This document shows, one piece after another, positions 1-8,838 of a DNA stretch of 33,243 nucleotides. Every line of letters begins with the position of its first letter. Within the stretch, counting starts at the first letter, position 1. The DNA lies in contig CAYPXZ010000041.1 in assembly GCA_964414785.1 (NCBI GenBank), forward strand, positions 1-33,243, read 5' to 3'. This stretch comes from Palsa-1447 sp964414785 (GTDB lineage: Bacteria > Verrucomicrobiota > Verrucomicrobiia > Opitutales > Opitutaceae). The notes beneath the pieces were generated by a model. The model saw only the letters and a program-made list of their open reading frames with translations. It was not told the origin of the DNA and did no database searches. The translations under genes and the position numbers were made by a program.

Positions 1-155
1 AGGTAGAAATAGGGGTCCTGCTTGAGCGACACGCTGGCGCTAAAGAGGATCGTCAGGCCGAGGAACGTCAGGCCGATTGCGCAGACGACGATGACCGCCA
101 CGGGGTTCGCGATGGACCATGTCCGCAATGGAGCCTCGGGCCTTTCGCTATCCAT
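1..155 (-). CDS. ftsW: FtsW/RodA/SpoVE-family protein, N-terminal fragment
   Basis: This is the first 51 codons of a gene cut by the window edge. FtsW is the SEDS-family glycosyltransferase that polymerises septal peptidoglycan together with its partner transpeptidase (FtsI). The visible part has a short hydrophilic start (MDSERPEAPLRTW), then a first membrane helix of about 20 residues (VAVIVVCAIGLTFLGLTILF) running into SASVSLKQDPYFYL, which matches the 'YSA..A...DPFYYL' pattern at the start of FtsW proteins. The ATG lies 11 bases after the stop of the LysM gene, in line with one dcw transcript. Family assignment rests on about 50 residues plus position. RodA is less likely because the gene sits after murD. 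Confidence 0.8.
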   Translation of the reverse strand, partial: MDSERPEAPLRTWSIANPVAVIVVCAIGLTFLGLTILFSASVSLKQDPYFY

Positions 156-166
156 GGTTGTCGTCC

Positions 167-1012
167 TTAGGGGCTCCTCGGCGGGGTCCCCGCCCCGGAA
201 TCGTCAATCTTCACGACAGGGACCTCCGCGGCGTTCGGCGCCTTCAGGCCTGCATCCAGGTCCTGGTCGGCGCCTGGCGCCGGCATCTTGCCGGCGGGTC
301 CCGATCCGCTACCCTTGGACGCATCGGCCGTCTTTCCAGACTTCGACTGCTTGCCGGCGCTCGAGGCGGACCGGGCGGGAATGATGAGCTCCTGGCCGGG
401 CTGGATCTTTCGCGGGTCGGTGATGTTGTTCGCCACGGCGATCTCGCCCTGCTTGACGCCGTACTTGCGGGCGATCGCCCCCAGCGTCTCCCCCGGCTTC
501 ACGACGTGCCGGGTTGAGTCGGCGGACGCCTTCTCGGCGGGAGCCGCCTCCGCCTTCGCGGGAGCGGACGCCGCCTCGGGAGCCGCCGCCGCGCCCGGCT
601 TCGACGGGATGATCAGCTTCTGGCCGAGATGGAGGATGGCGCCGCTCTTCAGGTTGTTGGCGGCCGCGAGGTCCGTCTTCGAGAGATGGTTCTTCTTGGC
701 GATGGTGGAGAGGGTGTCTCCCCTTCCCACCGTGTACGTCGTGGCGGGGGTCACATCCGAGACGGGCTGGGTCTCCAGGGCCGAGGCCACGGTCGTCCCG
801 GGCCTTGTCGGGCTGTAGCGGATTCCGACCGTATCGGGCGCCGTAATGACCGCGCTCGACTGCGCGCTGGAGTCGCCCCCGGGGGCTGACGATATGGGCG
901 AGGACTCTGGGCTCGCCGCCTTAGAGTAGCTGCAGCCCGGATTCGCGAAAATGAGGATGAGTGCGAGCGCATGTATGCCCGCGGCAATCCCTAGGATCTT
1001 TAGTATTTTCAT
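167..1012 (-). CDS. Membrane-anchored protein with two LysM domains
   Basis: A 281-residue protein. Residues 4-23 form a hydrophobic N-terminal segment that is a signal or membrane anchor. A Cys follows at 27, but NPGC is a poor lipobox, so lipidation is uncertain. Two LysM domains lie at about 93-136 (YTVGRGDTLSTIAKK...LIIP) and 169-212 (HVVKPGETLGAIARK...ELIIP), separated by an Ala/Pro/Glu-rich linker; the tail is rich in Gly, Ser and Lys. LysM binds N-acetylglucosamine in peptidoglycan, so a periplasmic wall-binding role is expected. No enzymatic domain is visible. The ATG at 1012 was preferred over an in-frame TTG at 1078 because it places the hydrophobic helix at the very start. The gene sits between murD and ftsW, suggesting co-expression with division genes. 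Confidence 0.85.
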   Translation of the reverse strand: MKILKILGIAAGIHALALILIFANPGCSYSKAASPESSPISSAPGGDSSAQSSAVITAPDTVGIRYSPTRPGTTVASALETQPVSDVTPATTYTVGRGDTLSTIAKKNHLSKTDLAAANNLKSGAILHLGQKLIIPSKPGAAAAPEAASAPAKAEAAPAEKASADSTRHVVKPGETLGAIARKYGVKQGEIAVANNITDPRKIQPGQELIIPARSASSAGKQSKSGKTADASKGSGSGPAGKMPAPGADQDLDAGLKAPNAAEVPVVKIDDSGAGTPPRSP

Positions 1013-1074
1013 GGGAAAAAGTTGGGTTCTCTCGGTTTGGTGTGAGGTTGTCGGTTGTCGGTGCCAACGCCAAT

Positions 1075-2349
1075 TCAAACTCGGACTGCGTGCAGCTCTT
1101 TGACTGCCTTTTCAAACCGGTCGCCGCGGTCCTCGTAGCTGCGGAACATGTCGAAACTGGCGAATCCCGGGCTGAGGAGGACGTCGCCGGACGGGTGGGC
1201 GGCGGCCGCGGCCGCCCGCACGGCCTGGTCCAGGCTTGCGCAGACCGCGTGCGGCAGGCCCACCACCTCGCAGGCCCCCGCCAGCGCCTCGCTCGTCTCC
1301 CCAATGAGGGCGGCAAAGGATACGCGCGGGGCGATCCGGCGGACGAAGCCGGCAATGTCGCCCCCCTTGGAGCGGCCGCCGGCTATGAGGACGACGGGCT
1401 TCGGGAAGCCGCGGAGCGCTGCCTCAACCGCGTGGAAGTTCGTTCCCTTGGAGTCGTTCCAGTAGGTGACGCCGTCGATGGTGTCCACGCGAGCGAGCCG
1501 GTGGCGCCCAAGGCGGAAGCTCTTCGCCGCCGCGTACAGGGAGGCCTCCGAAAGCGCCTGCGACCGCCACCACGCCTGGGCCAGGATGAAATTCTCGCGC
1601 TGCGGGTATGAGGCGAAGGGCGTTCCGTCGAGGCCGGGGTCCGCGGGCTGGTCCTCGGTGGCGACGCAGGAGGCCTCGGCCAGCGGGTGCCCGAACTTCG
1701 CGGCGAAGAGCCGGACCGACGTGCCCGCAAAGAACCGGCCCGGCGGCGTACGGACCACGAGCTCCCACTTGGCGGCGAAATACGACTCCATCCGCTGGTG
1801 CCTCTCCAGGTGGTCCTCGGCAAAGTTGGTCCACAGCAGGCCATCCGCGAAGAAGTGCCCCAGCTGCTCGGCCTGGAAGGAGCTCACCTCGCAGACCGCG
1901 GTGACGCCGGAGCCGCCGTCCTCATCGGCAACAAGCTGGGAGAAGGGCAGTCCGATGTTCCCCGTAGCCACGGCCCGAGTGCCGGCCATTCCCAGGGCGT
2001 GCGACAGGAACTCGGTGAGGGTCGTCTTGCCGTTGGTGCCGGTCACCGCAAGGGTCCGGCCGCGCCAGAAATGGGAGGCAAAGTCGATCTCGGCCATGCA
2101 GATGCAGCCGGACTCCCTCGCCATCCTGATCCAGGCGTGGTTGGGCGGGAATCCCGGGGAGAAGATCACCAGGCCATGCCTGTGGGCATTTTCCGAGGTG
2201 AATTCGGTCCCGTTGCGGTCGTAGACGACGGCGGAGGCGCCAAGCTTCGAGAGGAGGCGGACTGCACCCTCCCCGCTCACGCCGCCGCCGAAGACGGCCG
2301 CCGGTTGGGCCAGGCGCAGACCAAGGAATTCTGGGATGGAGAGGGGCAT
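1075..2349 (-). CDS. murD: UDP-N-acetylmuramoyl-L-alanine--D-glutamate ligase (MurD)
   Basis: A 424-residue Mur ligase that adds D-glutamate to UDP-MurNAc-L-Ala in the cytoplasm using ATP. An N-terminal Rossmann-like nucleotide-sugar domain (VFGGGVSGEGAV at 19-30) is followed by the ATP-binding loop GTNGKTT at 104-110. The central domain has the conserved WTNFAEDHLERH stretch, and the C-terminal ligase domain contains YWNDSKGTN and LIAGGRSKGGD, typical of MurD. The length is slightly below the roughly 440 residues of E. coli MurD. The start is 3 bases after the mraY stop, so the two are almost certainly co-transcribed. MurD rather than MurC or MurE is supported by the position after mraY and by the short N-terminal domain. 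Confidence 0.95.
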   Translation of the reverse strand: MPLSIPEFLGLRLAQPAAVFGGGVSGEGAVRLLSKLGASAVVYDRNGTEFTSENAHRHGLVIFSPGFPPNHAWIRMARESGCICMAEIDFASHFWRGRTLAVTGTNGKTTLTEFLSHALGMAGTRAVATGNIGLPFSQLVADEDGGSGVTAVCEVSSFQAEQLGHFFADGLLWTNFAEDHLERHQRMESYFAAKWELVVRTPPGRFFAGTSVRLFAAKFGHPLAEASCVATEDQPADPGLDGTPFASYPQRENFILAQAWWRSQALSEASLYAAAKSFRLGRHRLARVDTIDGVTYWNDSKGTNFHAVEAALRGFPKPVVLIAGGRSKGGDIAGFVRRIAPRVSFAALIGETSEALAGACEVVGLPHAVCASLDQAVRAAAAAAHPSGDVLLSPGFASFDMFRSYEDRGDRFEKAVKELHAVRV

Positions 2350-2352
2350 CGT

Positions 2353-3465
2353 CTAGCGGATCTTCAGGGTGCCCAGCCCGGCCAGGGCGAAGATGAGCGA
2401 CAGGATCCAGAAACGAAGGACCACCTTCGTCTCGGGCCAGCCCCGCTTCTGGAAGTGGTGGTGAATGGGCGCCATCAGGAAGAACCGCCTTCCCTGGCCC
2501 TCGCGCCGGCGCGTGAGCTTGAAGAACCCGACCTGGATCACGACGGAAGCGGCCTCCCACACGAACACCCCCCCGACGATGATCAGGGTGAGGGGCTGCT
2601 GGACCATGAACGCGACGATCCCGAGGAGGCCGCCGAGCGCGAGCGACCCCGTGTCCCCCATGAAAAGCTCGGCCGGGTGAGAGTTGTACCAAAGGAACGC
2701 GACCCCGGCCCCCACGAGCGCGCCGCAGACCACCGCAAGCTCCCCTGTTCCAGGAACGAAGCTGATCAGCAGGTAGTCGGCCATCTTCGCGTTGCCGGCC
2801 GCATAGGCGAAGATCCCGTAGGTGAGGGCCACCGTGATCGTGCAACCAATCGCGAGCCCATCCAGGCCGTCAGTCAGGTTGATCGCATTGGAGAACCCTA
2901 CGATCCAGAAATAGACAAACACGACCAGCATGGCGATCGGCATGCTGGCGAGCATCGGATGCTTCACGAAGGGAACCCACAGCTCCCGGATCTTCTCGGA
3001 GCTCGCCGGATTCATCAGGAGGACGGTGAGCGCCAAGAGCGTGATCACCGTCTGCCAGAAGATCTTCGCCCAGGAGGAGATTCCGTCGCGGTTCTTCCTC
3101 ACGACCTTCAGGTAGTCGTCCCGGAACCCGACGGCCGTGAGGGCCGTGTACACGAAGAGCGCAACCCCAACCCACACGTTCGGCGCGGCCCACAGGACCG
3201 AGCTTCCAAAGACACAGGCAAAGATGAGGAGCCCGCCCATGGTGGGCGTGTTCTTCTTGTCAAAGCGGCTGGCCAGGTCGCCGGTCCGGTCATCGTCATA
3301 GTGCTGCCCGAACTTGAGCCGGCGCAGATGCGCGATGAGCCACGGGCCTATGATAAACCCGATCAGGGCCGCCGTTCCGGCCGCGAGGAGCGTGCGCGTG
3401 CTGATGTAGCGCAGGATGCGCAGCGGACCGAAGACATCGTCGTAGTTGGAAAGCAGGCTAAGCAT
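2353..3465 (-). CDS. mraY: Phospho-N-acetylmuramoyl-pentapeptide transferase (MraY)
   Basis: A 370-residue multi-pass inner-membrane enzyme that transfers phospho-MurNAc-pentapeptide to undecaprenyl phosphate, forming lipid I. Family hallmarks are visible in order: KKNTPTMGG near residue 70, the catalytic aspartate pair in GFRDDYLKV, NAINLTDGLDGLAIG in the middle, the FMGDTGSLALGG loop, and MAPIHHHFQKRGW near the C-terminus. About ten hydrophobic helices are apparent. The start codon overlaps the end of murF by 8 bases, implying translational coupling. Length and motifs match the family well. Confidence 0.97.
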   Translation of the reverse strand: MLSLLSNYDDVFGPLRILRYISTRTLLAAGTAALIGFIIGPWLIAHLRRLKFGQHYDDDRTGDLASRFDKKNTPTMGGLLIFACVFGSSVLWAAPNVWVGVALFVYTALTAVGFRDDYLKVVRKNRDGISSWAKIFWQTVITLLALTVLLMNPASSEKIRELWVPFVKHPMLASMPIAMLVVFVYFWIVGFSNAINLTDGLDGLAIGCTITVALTYGIFAYAAGNAKMADYLLISFVPGTGELAVVCGALVGAGVAFLWYNSHPAELFMGDTGSLALGGLLGIVAFMVQQPLTLIIVGGVFVWEAASVVIQVGFFKLTRRREGQGRRFFLMAPIHHHFQKRGWPETKVVLRFWILSLIFALAGLGTLKIR

Positions 3466-4858
3466 GGGAGGACTCCGCGTATTGGGCCCCGCTGAAGGCC
3501 TTCTCCAGCTCGTGCCGCCTGCTGCCCTTCACGAATACCGATCCCCGGAACGCCGACAGCCGCTCGGCCAGAGGTCCCACCGACTCCGAGACCTCAATCT
3601 GCTCGGCCAGGGCGCCCCGCTCCAAGGCGCCTTCCCTGATGGCGCCCGCGAGGGAGCCTATGGCGACGAGCTGGTCACCCCTCCTCAGCCCGAGCGAACG
3701 GCCAAGCTCGACGTGGTAGCGCCAGGCCTCCTGTCCAAGCTCCTCCATGCAGCCGACGACGTAGAGCCGGGGCTCGTCGCGGGGCGCGACGGCATCAAAG
3801 GCGCCCAGGGCGTCGGCCATCGAAGCCGGATTCGCGTTGTAGCAGTCGAGGTAGATCCTGCGGCCCTCCGAGGTCCGCCATTCACCCCTTAGGGCCGACG
3901 GAAGCCACGCGGCGACCCTCTCCTGAATCTGGTCCCTTCGCACCCCGAGGCGCATCGCGGCGCAGACTGCAATCGCGGCATTCTGGGCCATCCCGTCCGT
4001 CACGCGCCTAAGAGTGAAGGCGGCGGCCTCCTCACCAAGCCCAAGCGCGACGGTCGTGTTCGCCCCCGAATGGGACACGGCAAACGGGATGCGCCCGGGC
4101 GCCTGTGCCCCTCGGACATCGGAAACCCGGTCGACCACCACGCAGCGCGCGGGAGGAAGGCTCCTGAACGCCCCAAACTCCATGCAGGCCCTCGGAAAGA
4201 TGCAGATTCCCTCGCCGCTCAGGGACCTCGCAAGGTCGGCCTTCTCCCGCGCGACGCCCTCGATGCCCCCGAGATCGGAAAGGTGGGCGGGTGCGACCAG
4301 GGTGATTAGGACCATGTCGGGGGCGATCATCCCCGCCAGGACGCGCATCTCCCCGGGCGCGCTGATTCCCGCCTCGATGACCGCGTGAGTGTGGCGGGTC
4401 GCGTCCAGCCTGCAGAGGGTCAGAGCGACTCCGATGTGGTTGTTGAGGTTGCCCTCGGTCGAGAGGGCGCCCCCCTCCTCTCCGCCCAGTAGCAGCGAAA
4501 GCAGTTCCTTCGTCGAGGTCTTCCCCGCGCTTCCCGTGACGCCAATCACCGTTCCGCGGAAGGTCTTCCTGTGCTCGCGGGCGATGGCTTGGAGCGCCTG
4601 GAGCGGATCGTCCACGACGAGCTGCGCCAGGGCCGTGCCCGGGACCTTCCTTGCGACGATTGCCGCCGATGCACCGGCCTTCAGCGCCTCCTCGAGGAAG
4701 TCGTGCCCGTCGCGCCTGCTCGTCTTTAGCGCCACGAAGGCCTGCCCCGGCAGCAAGCGCCGGGAGTCCGCCGTAAACCCCGTCGGTGACGCCGCCGGGT
4801 GCGCCGACCACCGGCCACCGGTCCAAGCAGCAAGCGTCTTTGCATCGAACGCGGGCAT
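3458..4858 (-). CDS. murF: UDP-N-acetylmuramoyl-tripeptide--D-alanyl-D-alanine ligase (MurF)
   Basis: A 466-residue Mur ligase that attaches D-Ala-D-Ala to UDP-MurNAc-tripeptide. The N-terminal substrate domain has GFTADSRRLLPGQAFVALK at about 28-45, as in other MurF proteins. The P-loop is VTGSAGKTSTK (about 107-117), with the Ser/Ala variation usual for MurF. NLNNHIGVALTL and YNANPASMADAL, two further MurF signatures, are present. The frame stays open far upstream, but the ATG at 4858 is the right start: it overlaps the murE stop in a TGATG junction, and the sequence upstream of it reads as MurE in another frame. Confidence 0.95.
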   Translation of the reverse strand: MPAFDAKTLAAWTGGRWSAHPAASPTGFTADSRRLLPGQAFVALKTSRRDGHDFLEEALKAGASAAIVARKVPGTALAQLVVDDPLQALQAIAREHRKTFRGTVIGVTGSAGKTSTKELLSLLLGGEEGGALSTEGNLNNHIGVALTLCRLDATRHTHAVIEAGISAPGEMRVLAGMIAPDMVLITLVAPAHLSDLGGIEGVAREKADLARSLSGEGICIFPRACMEFGAFRSLPPARCVVVDRVSDVRGAQAPGRIPFAVSHSGANTTVALGLGEEAAAFTLRRVTDGMAQNAAIAVCAAMRLGVRRDQIQERVAAWLPSALRGEWRTSEGRRIYLDCYNANPASMADALGAFDAVAPRDEPRLYVVGCMEELGQEAWRYHVELGRSLGLRRGDQLVAIGSLAGAIREGALERGALAEQIEVSESVGPLAERLSAFRGSVFVKGSRRHELEKAFSGAQYAESSHA

Positions 4859-6453
4859 CAGGTTCTCAGGGCCTTTATCCCAATGAGCTCCCGGACGACC
4901 TGCCTGTCGTCGAAGGGAATGACCGTGTCGGCAAACTCCTGGTAGCCCTCGTGGCCCTTTCCCGCGATCAGCAGGCTGTCCCCGGGCTTCGCGCTGTCCA
5001 GGGCGAGGCTTATGGCCCTGCGGCGATCGTCGACCCAGGTGATCTTCGAAGGGTCGCTGACCCCCTCCCTCATGTCGTCGAAGATCTTCCCGACCTGCTC
5101 GTTTCGGGGATTGTCCGCGGTCGCATAGGCAAAGTCCGCGAACTCCTGCACGGCCCTCACCATCCGCGGCCGCTTGGTCCGGTCGCGGTTCCCCCCGCAC
5201 CCGAAGACGACCAGCAGGCGGCCCGGGGTGATGGCCCTGAGCATTCCAAGGGCGTTGCGAAGGGCATCGTCGGTGTGCGCGTAGTCGACCAGCACGTTGA
5301 AGGGCTGGCCCTCCTCGATCCGCTCCATCCTGCCGGGGACCCCCGCGAAGCTGCGGATTCTCGGCAGGAAGGCGTTCGGATCGCGGCCGAGGGCCCAGGC
5401 CGTGGCGGCCGCGGCCAGGAAATTCGAGACATTGTAGCGGCCAAGAAGAGGTGACTCGACGGGAGCTGAGCCGCCGGGCCATGCGAGCTTGAACGCCGTA
5501 TCCCTGAAGTTGAGGACGACATTCTCGGCCCGGACTTGGGCCTTGGGGTTCTCGCCGAACGTGACGAGCCTGGCCGAGGGCACCTCCGCCGCGATCTTGG
5601 CGGCAAGGCGCTCGCCATACGGGTCGTCGAGGTTGATGACCGCCACGCGCGGGACCGGACCCACCCCTCCTGTGAAGAGCAGGGATTTGACGTCAAAATA
5701 GGATTCCAGGGTCTTGTGGAAGTCGAGGTGGTCGCGGGTCAGGTTGGTGAACACGGCGACCCCGAACTCGAGCCCGAGCACCCGCTGCTGGGCTATCCCG
5801 TGAGAGCTCACCTCCATCACGGCATTGCGGCACCCGGCGTCGCGCATCTGGGCGAGCATGCCGAAAATGTCGAGCGACTCCGGCGTCGTCCGGAAGGACG
5901 GAACGGTCCTTGCCCCGAGGTCGTAGCTGATCGTGCCAAGGAGACCGACGCGCTCGTTCTCATTGAGGAAGTGGCGCACGAGGTGGGTCACCGTGGTCTT
6001 GCCGTTCGTCCCGGTGACCCCGACGACCGACATGGAGCGATCCGGGAACTTGTAGAAGCGCTGGGACACCCGGGCGAGCATCGCGCGGGCGTCCGCGACC
6101 TGGATGAAGGTCACCTTCGCCGGCGGGTGGACCGGGATCTTCTGGGCGATGATGGCCGAGGCTCCCCTGCTGACGGCCTCGTCCACAAAGGACAATCCGT
6201 CCGCGCGCAGCCCAGGGAGCGCGAAGAACAGGTTTCCGGGCACGACGCGCCGGCTGTCCATCACCAGGCCCGAGATGGGCCTTTCCAGGCTTCCCTTCTT
6301 GGCGAGGATCTCGTCCTCGTTGACGTAATCTGAGAGTATGGGTGCCATTTTAAACGCGCGGTTGTATTCAAGGTACTCAGCGGACCTGCGGCGCAAGGGC
6401 TTGTCCCTGAACGCGCGCACGAGCGCGTGGTTCTGTACGAGGTAGCCGATCAC
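4858..6453 (-). CDS. murE: UDP-N-acetylmuramoyl-tripeptide synthetase (MurE), probably meso-DAP adding
   Basis: A Mur ligase that adds the third stem-peptide residue. The P-loop VTGTNGKTTVTHL lies at about 146-158. The motif DNPR (447-450) is the established marker for meso-diaminopimelate specificity, and GKGHEGYQ follows near the end. Two starts are possible. The GTG at 6453 gives 531 residues, overlaps the ftsI stop by 4 bases (GTGA) and has a strong GGGAGG ribosome site 7 bases upstream; the extra 35 codons also have GC-rich third positions. The ATG at 6348 gives 496 residues, the usual family length, but has no visible ribosome site. The GTG is chosen on sequence grounds, so the protein would have an unusual basic N-terminal extension. 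Confidence 0.93.
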   Translation of the reverse strand: MIGYLVQNHALVRAFRDKPLRRRSAEYLEYNRAFKMAPILSDYVNEDEILAKKGSLERPISGLVMDSRRVVPGNLFFALPGLRADGLSFVDEAVSRGASAIIAQKIPVHPPAKVTFIQVADARAMLARVSQRFYKFPDRSMSVVGVTGTNGKTTVTHLVRHFLNENERVGLLGTISYDLGARTVPSFRTTPESLDIFGMLAQMRDAGCRNAVMEVSSHGIAQQRVLGLEFGVAVFTNLTRDHLDFHKTLESYFDVKSLLFTGGVGPVPRVAVINLDDPYGERLAAKIAAEVPSARLVTFGENPKAQVRAENVVLNFRDTAFKLAWPGGSAPVESPLLGRYNVSNFLAAAATAWALGRDPNAFLPRIRSFAGVPGRMERIEEGQPFNVLVDYAHTDDALRNALGMLRAITPGRLLVVFGCGGNRDRTKRPRMVRAVQEFADFAYATADNPRNEQVGKIFDDMREGVSDPSKITWVDDRRRAISLALDSAKPGDSLLIAGKGHEGYQEFADTVIPFDDRQVVRELIGIKALRT

Positions 6454-8423
6454 CGGTCGCCTCCCATGGCGTAGGCCTGCTTTGCGTCATTTTCGTCGAT
6501 CGTGGGTCGGATGTCCAAATAGCGTATCAGTCTTTCCCCCAGGCGCTTGAACACGGGACCTGCCACCTTGGCACCCAGCGCGACGCCCCCCGGGCAACGG
6601 GCGTCGGCGTCATCGACAATGACGGCAATTGAGACCTGGGGATGGCTTGCGGGGAAAAACCCAATAAACGACGCCACGTGGTCCTTCACCGAGTAGCGAA
6701 GCTCCGTGCTGCCGTCCGGCAGGGTGAATGGCATGAGCTTCTGGGCCGTGCCGGTCTTTCCCGCGCACTCGTATCCCGGGATAGCCGCAAGCTGCGCGGT
6801 GCCCTTTGTGGACACGACGTCCTCCAGCAGGCGCGCCATCGTGTGCGCGGTCTGCTCCGAGATCACGCGCCGCTCCTCGATCCTTCCAAAGTTGTACACG
6901 AGCTCCCCATGGGAGTCCCTGATCTGCCGGATGATCTGGGGCTTCAGGAGCACGCCTCCCGAGGCGATCACCATCATGGCCTGCTGCATCTGGAGTGCCG
7001 TCGCGGTCACCGACTGCCCCATCGGCATGCGCGTGATCGTCATGCTGTCCCATTTCTCGGGGGCCTTCAGGTTCCCCGTGATCTCGCCGCCTATGGGGAA
7101 GCCCGTGTGCTGGCCGAATCCAAAGGCACGCGCGTAGTCGTAGAACCGGCGGTCGCCAAGGCGCATCGCAAGCTGGGCGGCGCCCTTGTTCGACGATTTG
7201 GCGATGATCTCGGCGACGCTCAGCGGGTGGTCGAAGTGGTCCCCGACGTTCTCCCTGGGGAGGCTGCGGACGATCCCGTTGTACTCGATCTTTTCGAGCG
7301 TGCAGTCGAACTCCGTCCTGGTCGTGACGAGACCGTCGTTGAGGGCGCCCGCCGCGGCGACGATCTTGAACACCGATCCCGGCTCATACTCGTCGGCAAC
7401 GGCGACGTTTCGCATCCTCCCCTGCTCCTCCCGGGTGAGTTTGTTGAACCCGTTTAGGTCGAATGACGGGTAGTTCGCGAGCGCCAGGACAAAGCCCGTC
7501 TGGGGGTCGCTCACGATGATCGTGGCCTTCTGCGGCTCGTACTGCTCGGCCACCTTGGCCAGCTCGTCCTCGACGATGTGCTGGACCACCGCGTCTATGG
7601 AGAGCGCGACATTGAATCCGTCGACTGCGGGAACTTCGCGCGTGCGGAACTGGGCGAGCTCGCGGCTCTTCCCATCCTTCTCCGACTCGAGCCACCCATT
7701 TTCCCCCCTCAGGTAGAAATCGGCATAATGCTCCATCCCCGCCACGGGCCGCTCCTGCCGGTCGACATAGCCGATGATGTGCGCGGCCATCTCGTTGTGC
7801 GGATAGTCGCGCCGGTACACGCGGCTGCCGTAGACCCCCCGGACCCCCAGCTTGGTGATCTGGGTGTAGACGGATTCCGGCACCCGGTCGCTCAGCTTGG
7901 CCCACCGGATCGGCCTGTTGCCCTCGGTGTCCGGCTCGTCGAGCTGCGTGTCATCGGCCTTCTCCTCCTCGGGAACGGCGGCCTGCGCCGGCGAGGACGC
8001 CGCCAGCGGCGTGAACGTGATGACCGCCTCCTTGGAGCTCACGGCCACGCGCGTCGCGGCCTTTGCCGTGACCGGACGGGTCTTCGTGGTGAAGATCCTC
8101 TCGAGGTCGGCCAGGGGCATGCCGATCATCGCGGCGAGCTGCGGCCACTTCGGCCGGTCCTCGCTGCGCTCGAACTGCGGATCGACGCCGAGGATGACGA
8201 TCGAGCGGCTCGTCGCCAGGAGCGCGCCGTGGGAGTCAAGGATGTCGCCCCTGCGGGCGTTGTCCACGATCAGCTGGCGCCGGGCCTCGTCGACCGAGCG
8301 CAGGAGCTCGTCCCGGTCGATCACATGCAGCCACACGAGCCGGGCCTCGAGCCCGGCGAACATGGCTAGGACCAGACTCGCTAGAAGGGCGATTCTGTAG
8401 CTGGAGGTGAAGCCCTTCGACAT
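6450..8423 (-). CDS. ftsI: Septal peptidoglycan transpeptidase (FtsI/PBP3-like)
   Basis: A 657-residue class B penicillin-binding protein that cross-links septal peptidoglycan in the periplasm. It has a short cytoplasmic N-terminus, one membrane helix at about 10-32, a pedestal/dimerisation domain (NARRGDILDSHG at 55-66, then YRRDYPHNEMAAHIIGYVD), and a transpeptidase domain. The three active-site motifs are all present: SVFK at 350-353 (catalytic Ser350), SSN at 410-412 and KTG at 556-558. A charged, low-complexity insert lies at about 140-170 in the pedestal. No PASTA domain is seen. The gene lies between the ftsL-like gene and murE, its classical position. Confidence 0.95.
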   Translation of the reverse strand: MSKGFTSSYRIALLASLVLAMFAGLEARLVWLHVIDRDELLRSVDEARRQLIVDNARRGDILDSHGALLATSRSIVILGVDPQFERSEDRPKWPQLAAMIGMPLADLERIFTTKTRPVTAKAATRVAVSSKEAVITFTPLAASSPAQAAVPEEEKADDTQLDEPDTEGNRPIRWAKLSDRVPESVYTQITKLGVRGVYGSRVYRRDYPHNEMAAHIIGYVDRQERPVAGMEHYADFYLRGENGWLESEKDGKSRELAQFRTREVPAVDGFNVALSIDAVVQHIVEDELAKVAEQYEPQKATIIVSDPQTGFVLALANYPSFDLNGFNKLTREEQGRMRNVAVADEYEPGSVFKIVAAAGALNDGLVTTRTEFDCTLEKIEYNGIVRSLPRENVGDHFDHPLSVAEIIAKSSNKGAAQLAMRLGDRRFYDYARAFGFGQHTGFPIGGEITGNLKAPEKWDSMTITRMPMGQSVTATALQMQQAMMVIASGGVLLKPQIIRQIRDSHGELVYNFGRIEERRVISEQTAHTMARLLEDVVSTKGTAQLAAIPGYECAGKTGTAQKLMPFTLPDGSTELRYSVKDHVASFIGFFPASHPQVSIAVIVDDADARCPGGVALGAKVAGPVFKRLGERLIRYLDIRPTIDENDAKQAYAMGGDR

Positions 8424-8439
8424 GGGGAGTCGGGCGGCG

Positions 8440-8838
8440 TCAGTGCGCGAGTGCGACGCTTAGCCTCACGGTCGCCGGCCCTTCTCCGAAGAGTTTTCGG
8501 TTGTGGATTGAGGCCAGGCGCAACACCGGGTCGTCGGGTACACGGTGCACCTGGGTCTCGCCGGGCGGCACCAATCCGATGTGCCAGGCGACATTTCTCT
8601 GATTGAGCACTGCGGGATCCTGCTCGGCCGCAATCGCGGCGTCCGTCTCCTCGATTCGGCGCTCGATATCCGAGATGGAGGCCTCAAGGACCTTGTTCTC
8701 GTTGGCCGCCACCGAAATCTGGTGGCGCATCCATACGGTGCCCAGGCCGATCGTCGCGCTCCCGCAGATGGCGACAAGGGCGTAAACCAAGAACTGGTTC
8801 ACGAATGCCTGGGATCCGGCCTTTCGCGTGGTATGCAT
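8440..8838 (-). CDS. FtsL-like small bitopic division protein
   Basis: A 132-residue protein with a short N-terminal tail, one membrane helix at about 15-36, and then a heptad-like segment (NENKVLEASISDIERRIEETDAAI split over about 46-70) that should form a coiled coil. The C-terminal half is not recognised. This layout and the position between rsmH and ftsI are those of FtsL, which forms a periplasmic complex with FtsB and FtsQ and activates FtsWI. FtsL sequences diverge strongly, so the call rests on topology and gene order, not on motif identity. Its ATG overlaps the rsmH TAA in a TAATG junction, implying coupled translation. Confidence 0.7.
   Translation of the reverse strand: MHTTRKAGSQAFVNQFLVYALVAICGSATIGLGTVWMRHQISVAANENKVLEASISDIERRIEETDAAIAAEQDPAVLNQRNVAWHIGLVPPGETQVHRVPDDPVLRLASIHNRKLFGEGPATVRLSVALAH

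Noticed and set aside
1013..1078. Upstream TTG start for the LysM protein, overlapping the murD end
   Set aside because: It would place 22 polar residues before the hydrophobic export segment; the ATG at 1012 gives a normal signal region.
1687..3495. Long plus-strand frame of about 600 codons opposite murD and mraY
   Set aside because: Its product is Arg/Glu/Pro/Gly-rich with no domain, while the opposite strand encodes two unmistakable enzymes. It is a GC-rich antisense shadow.
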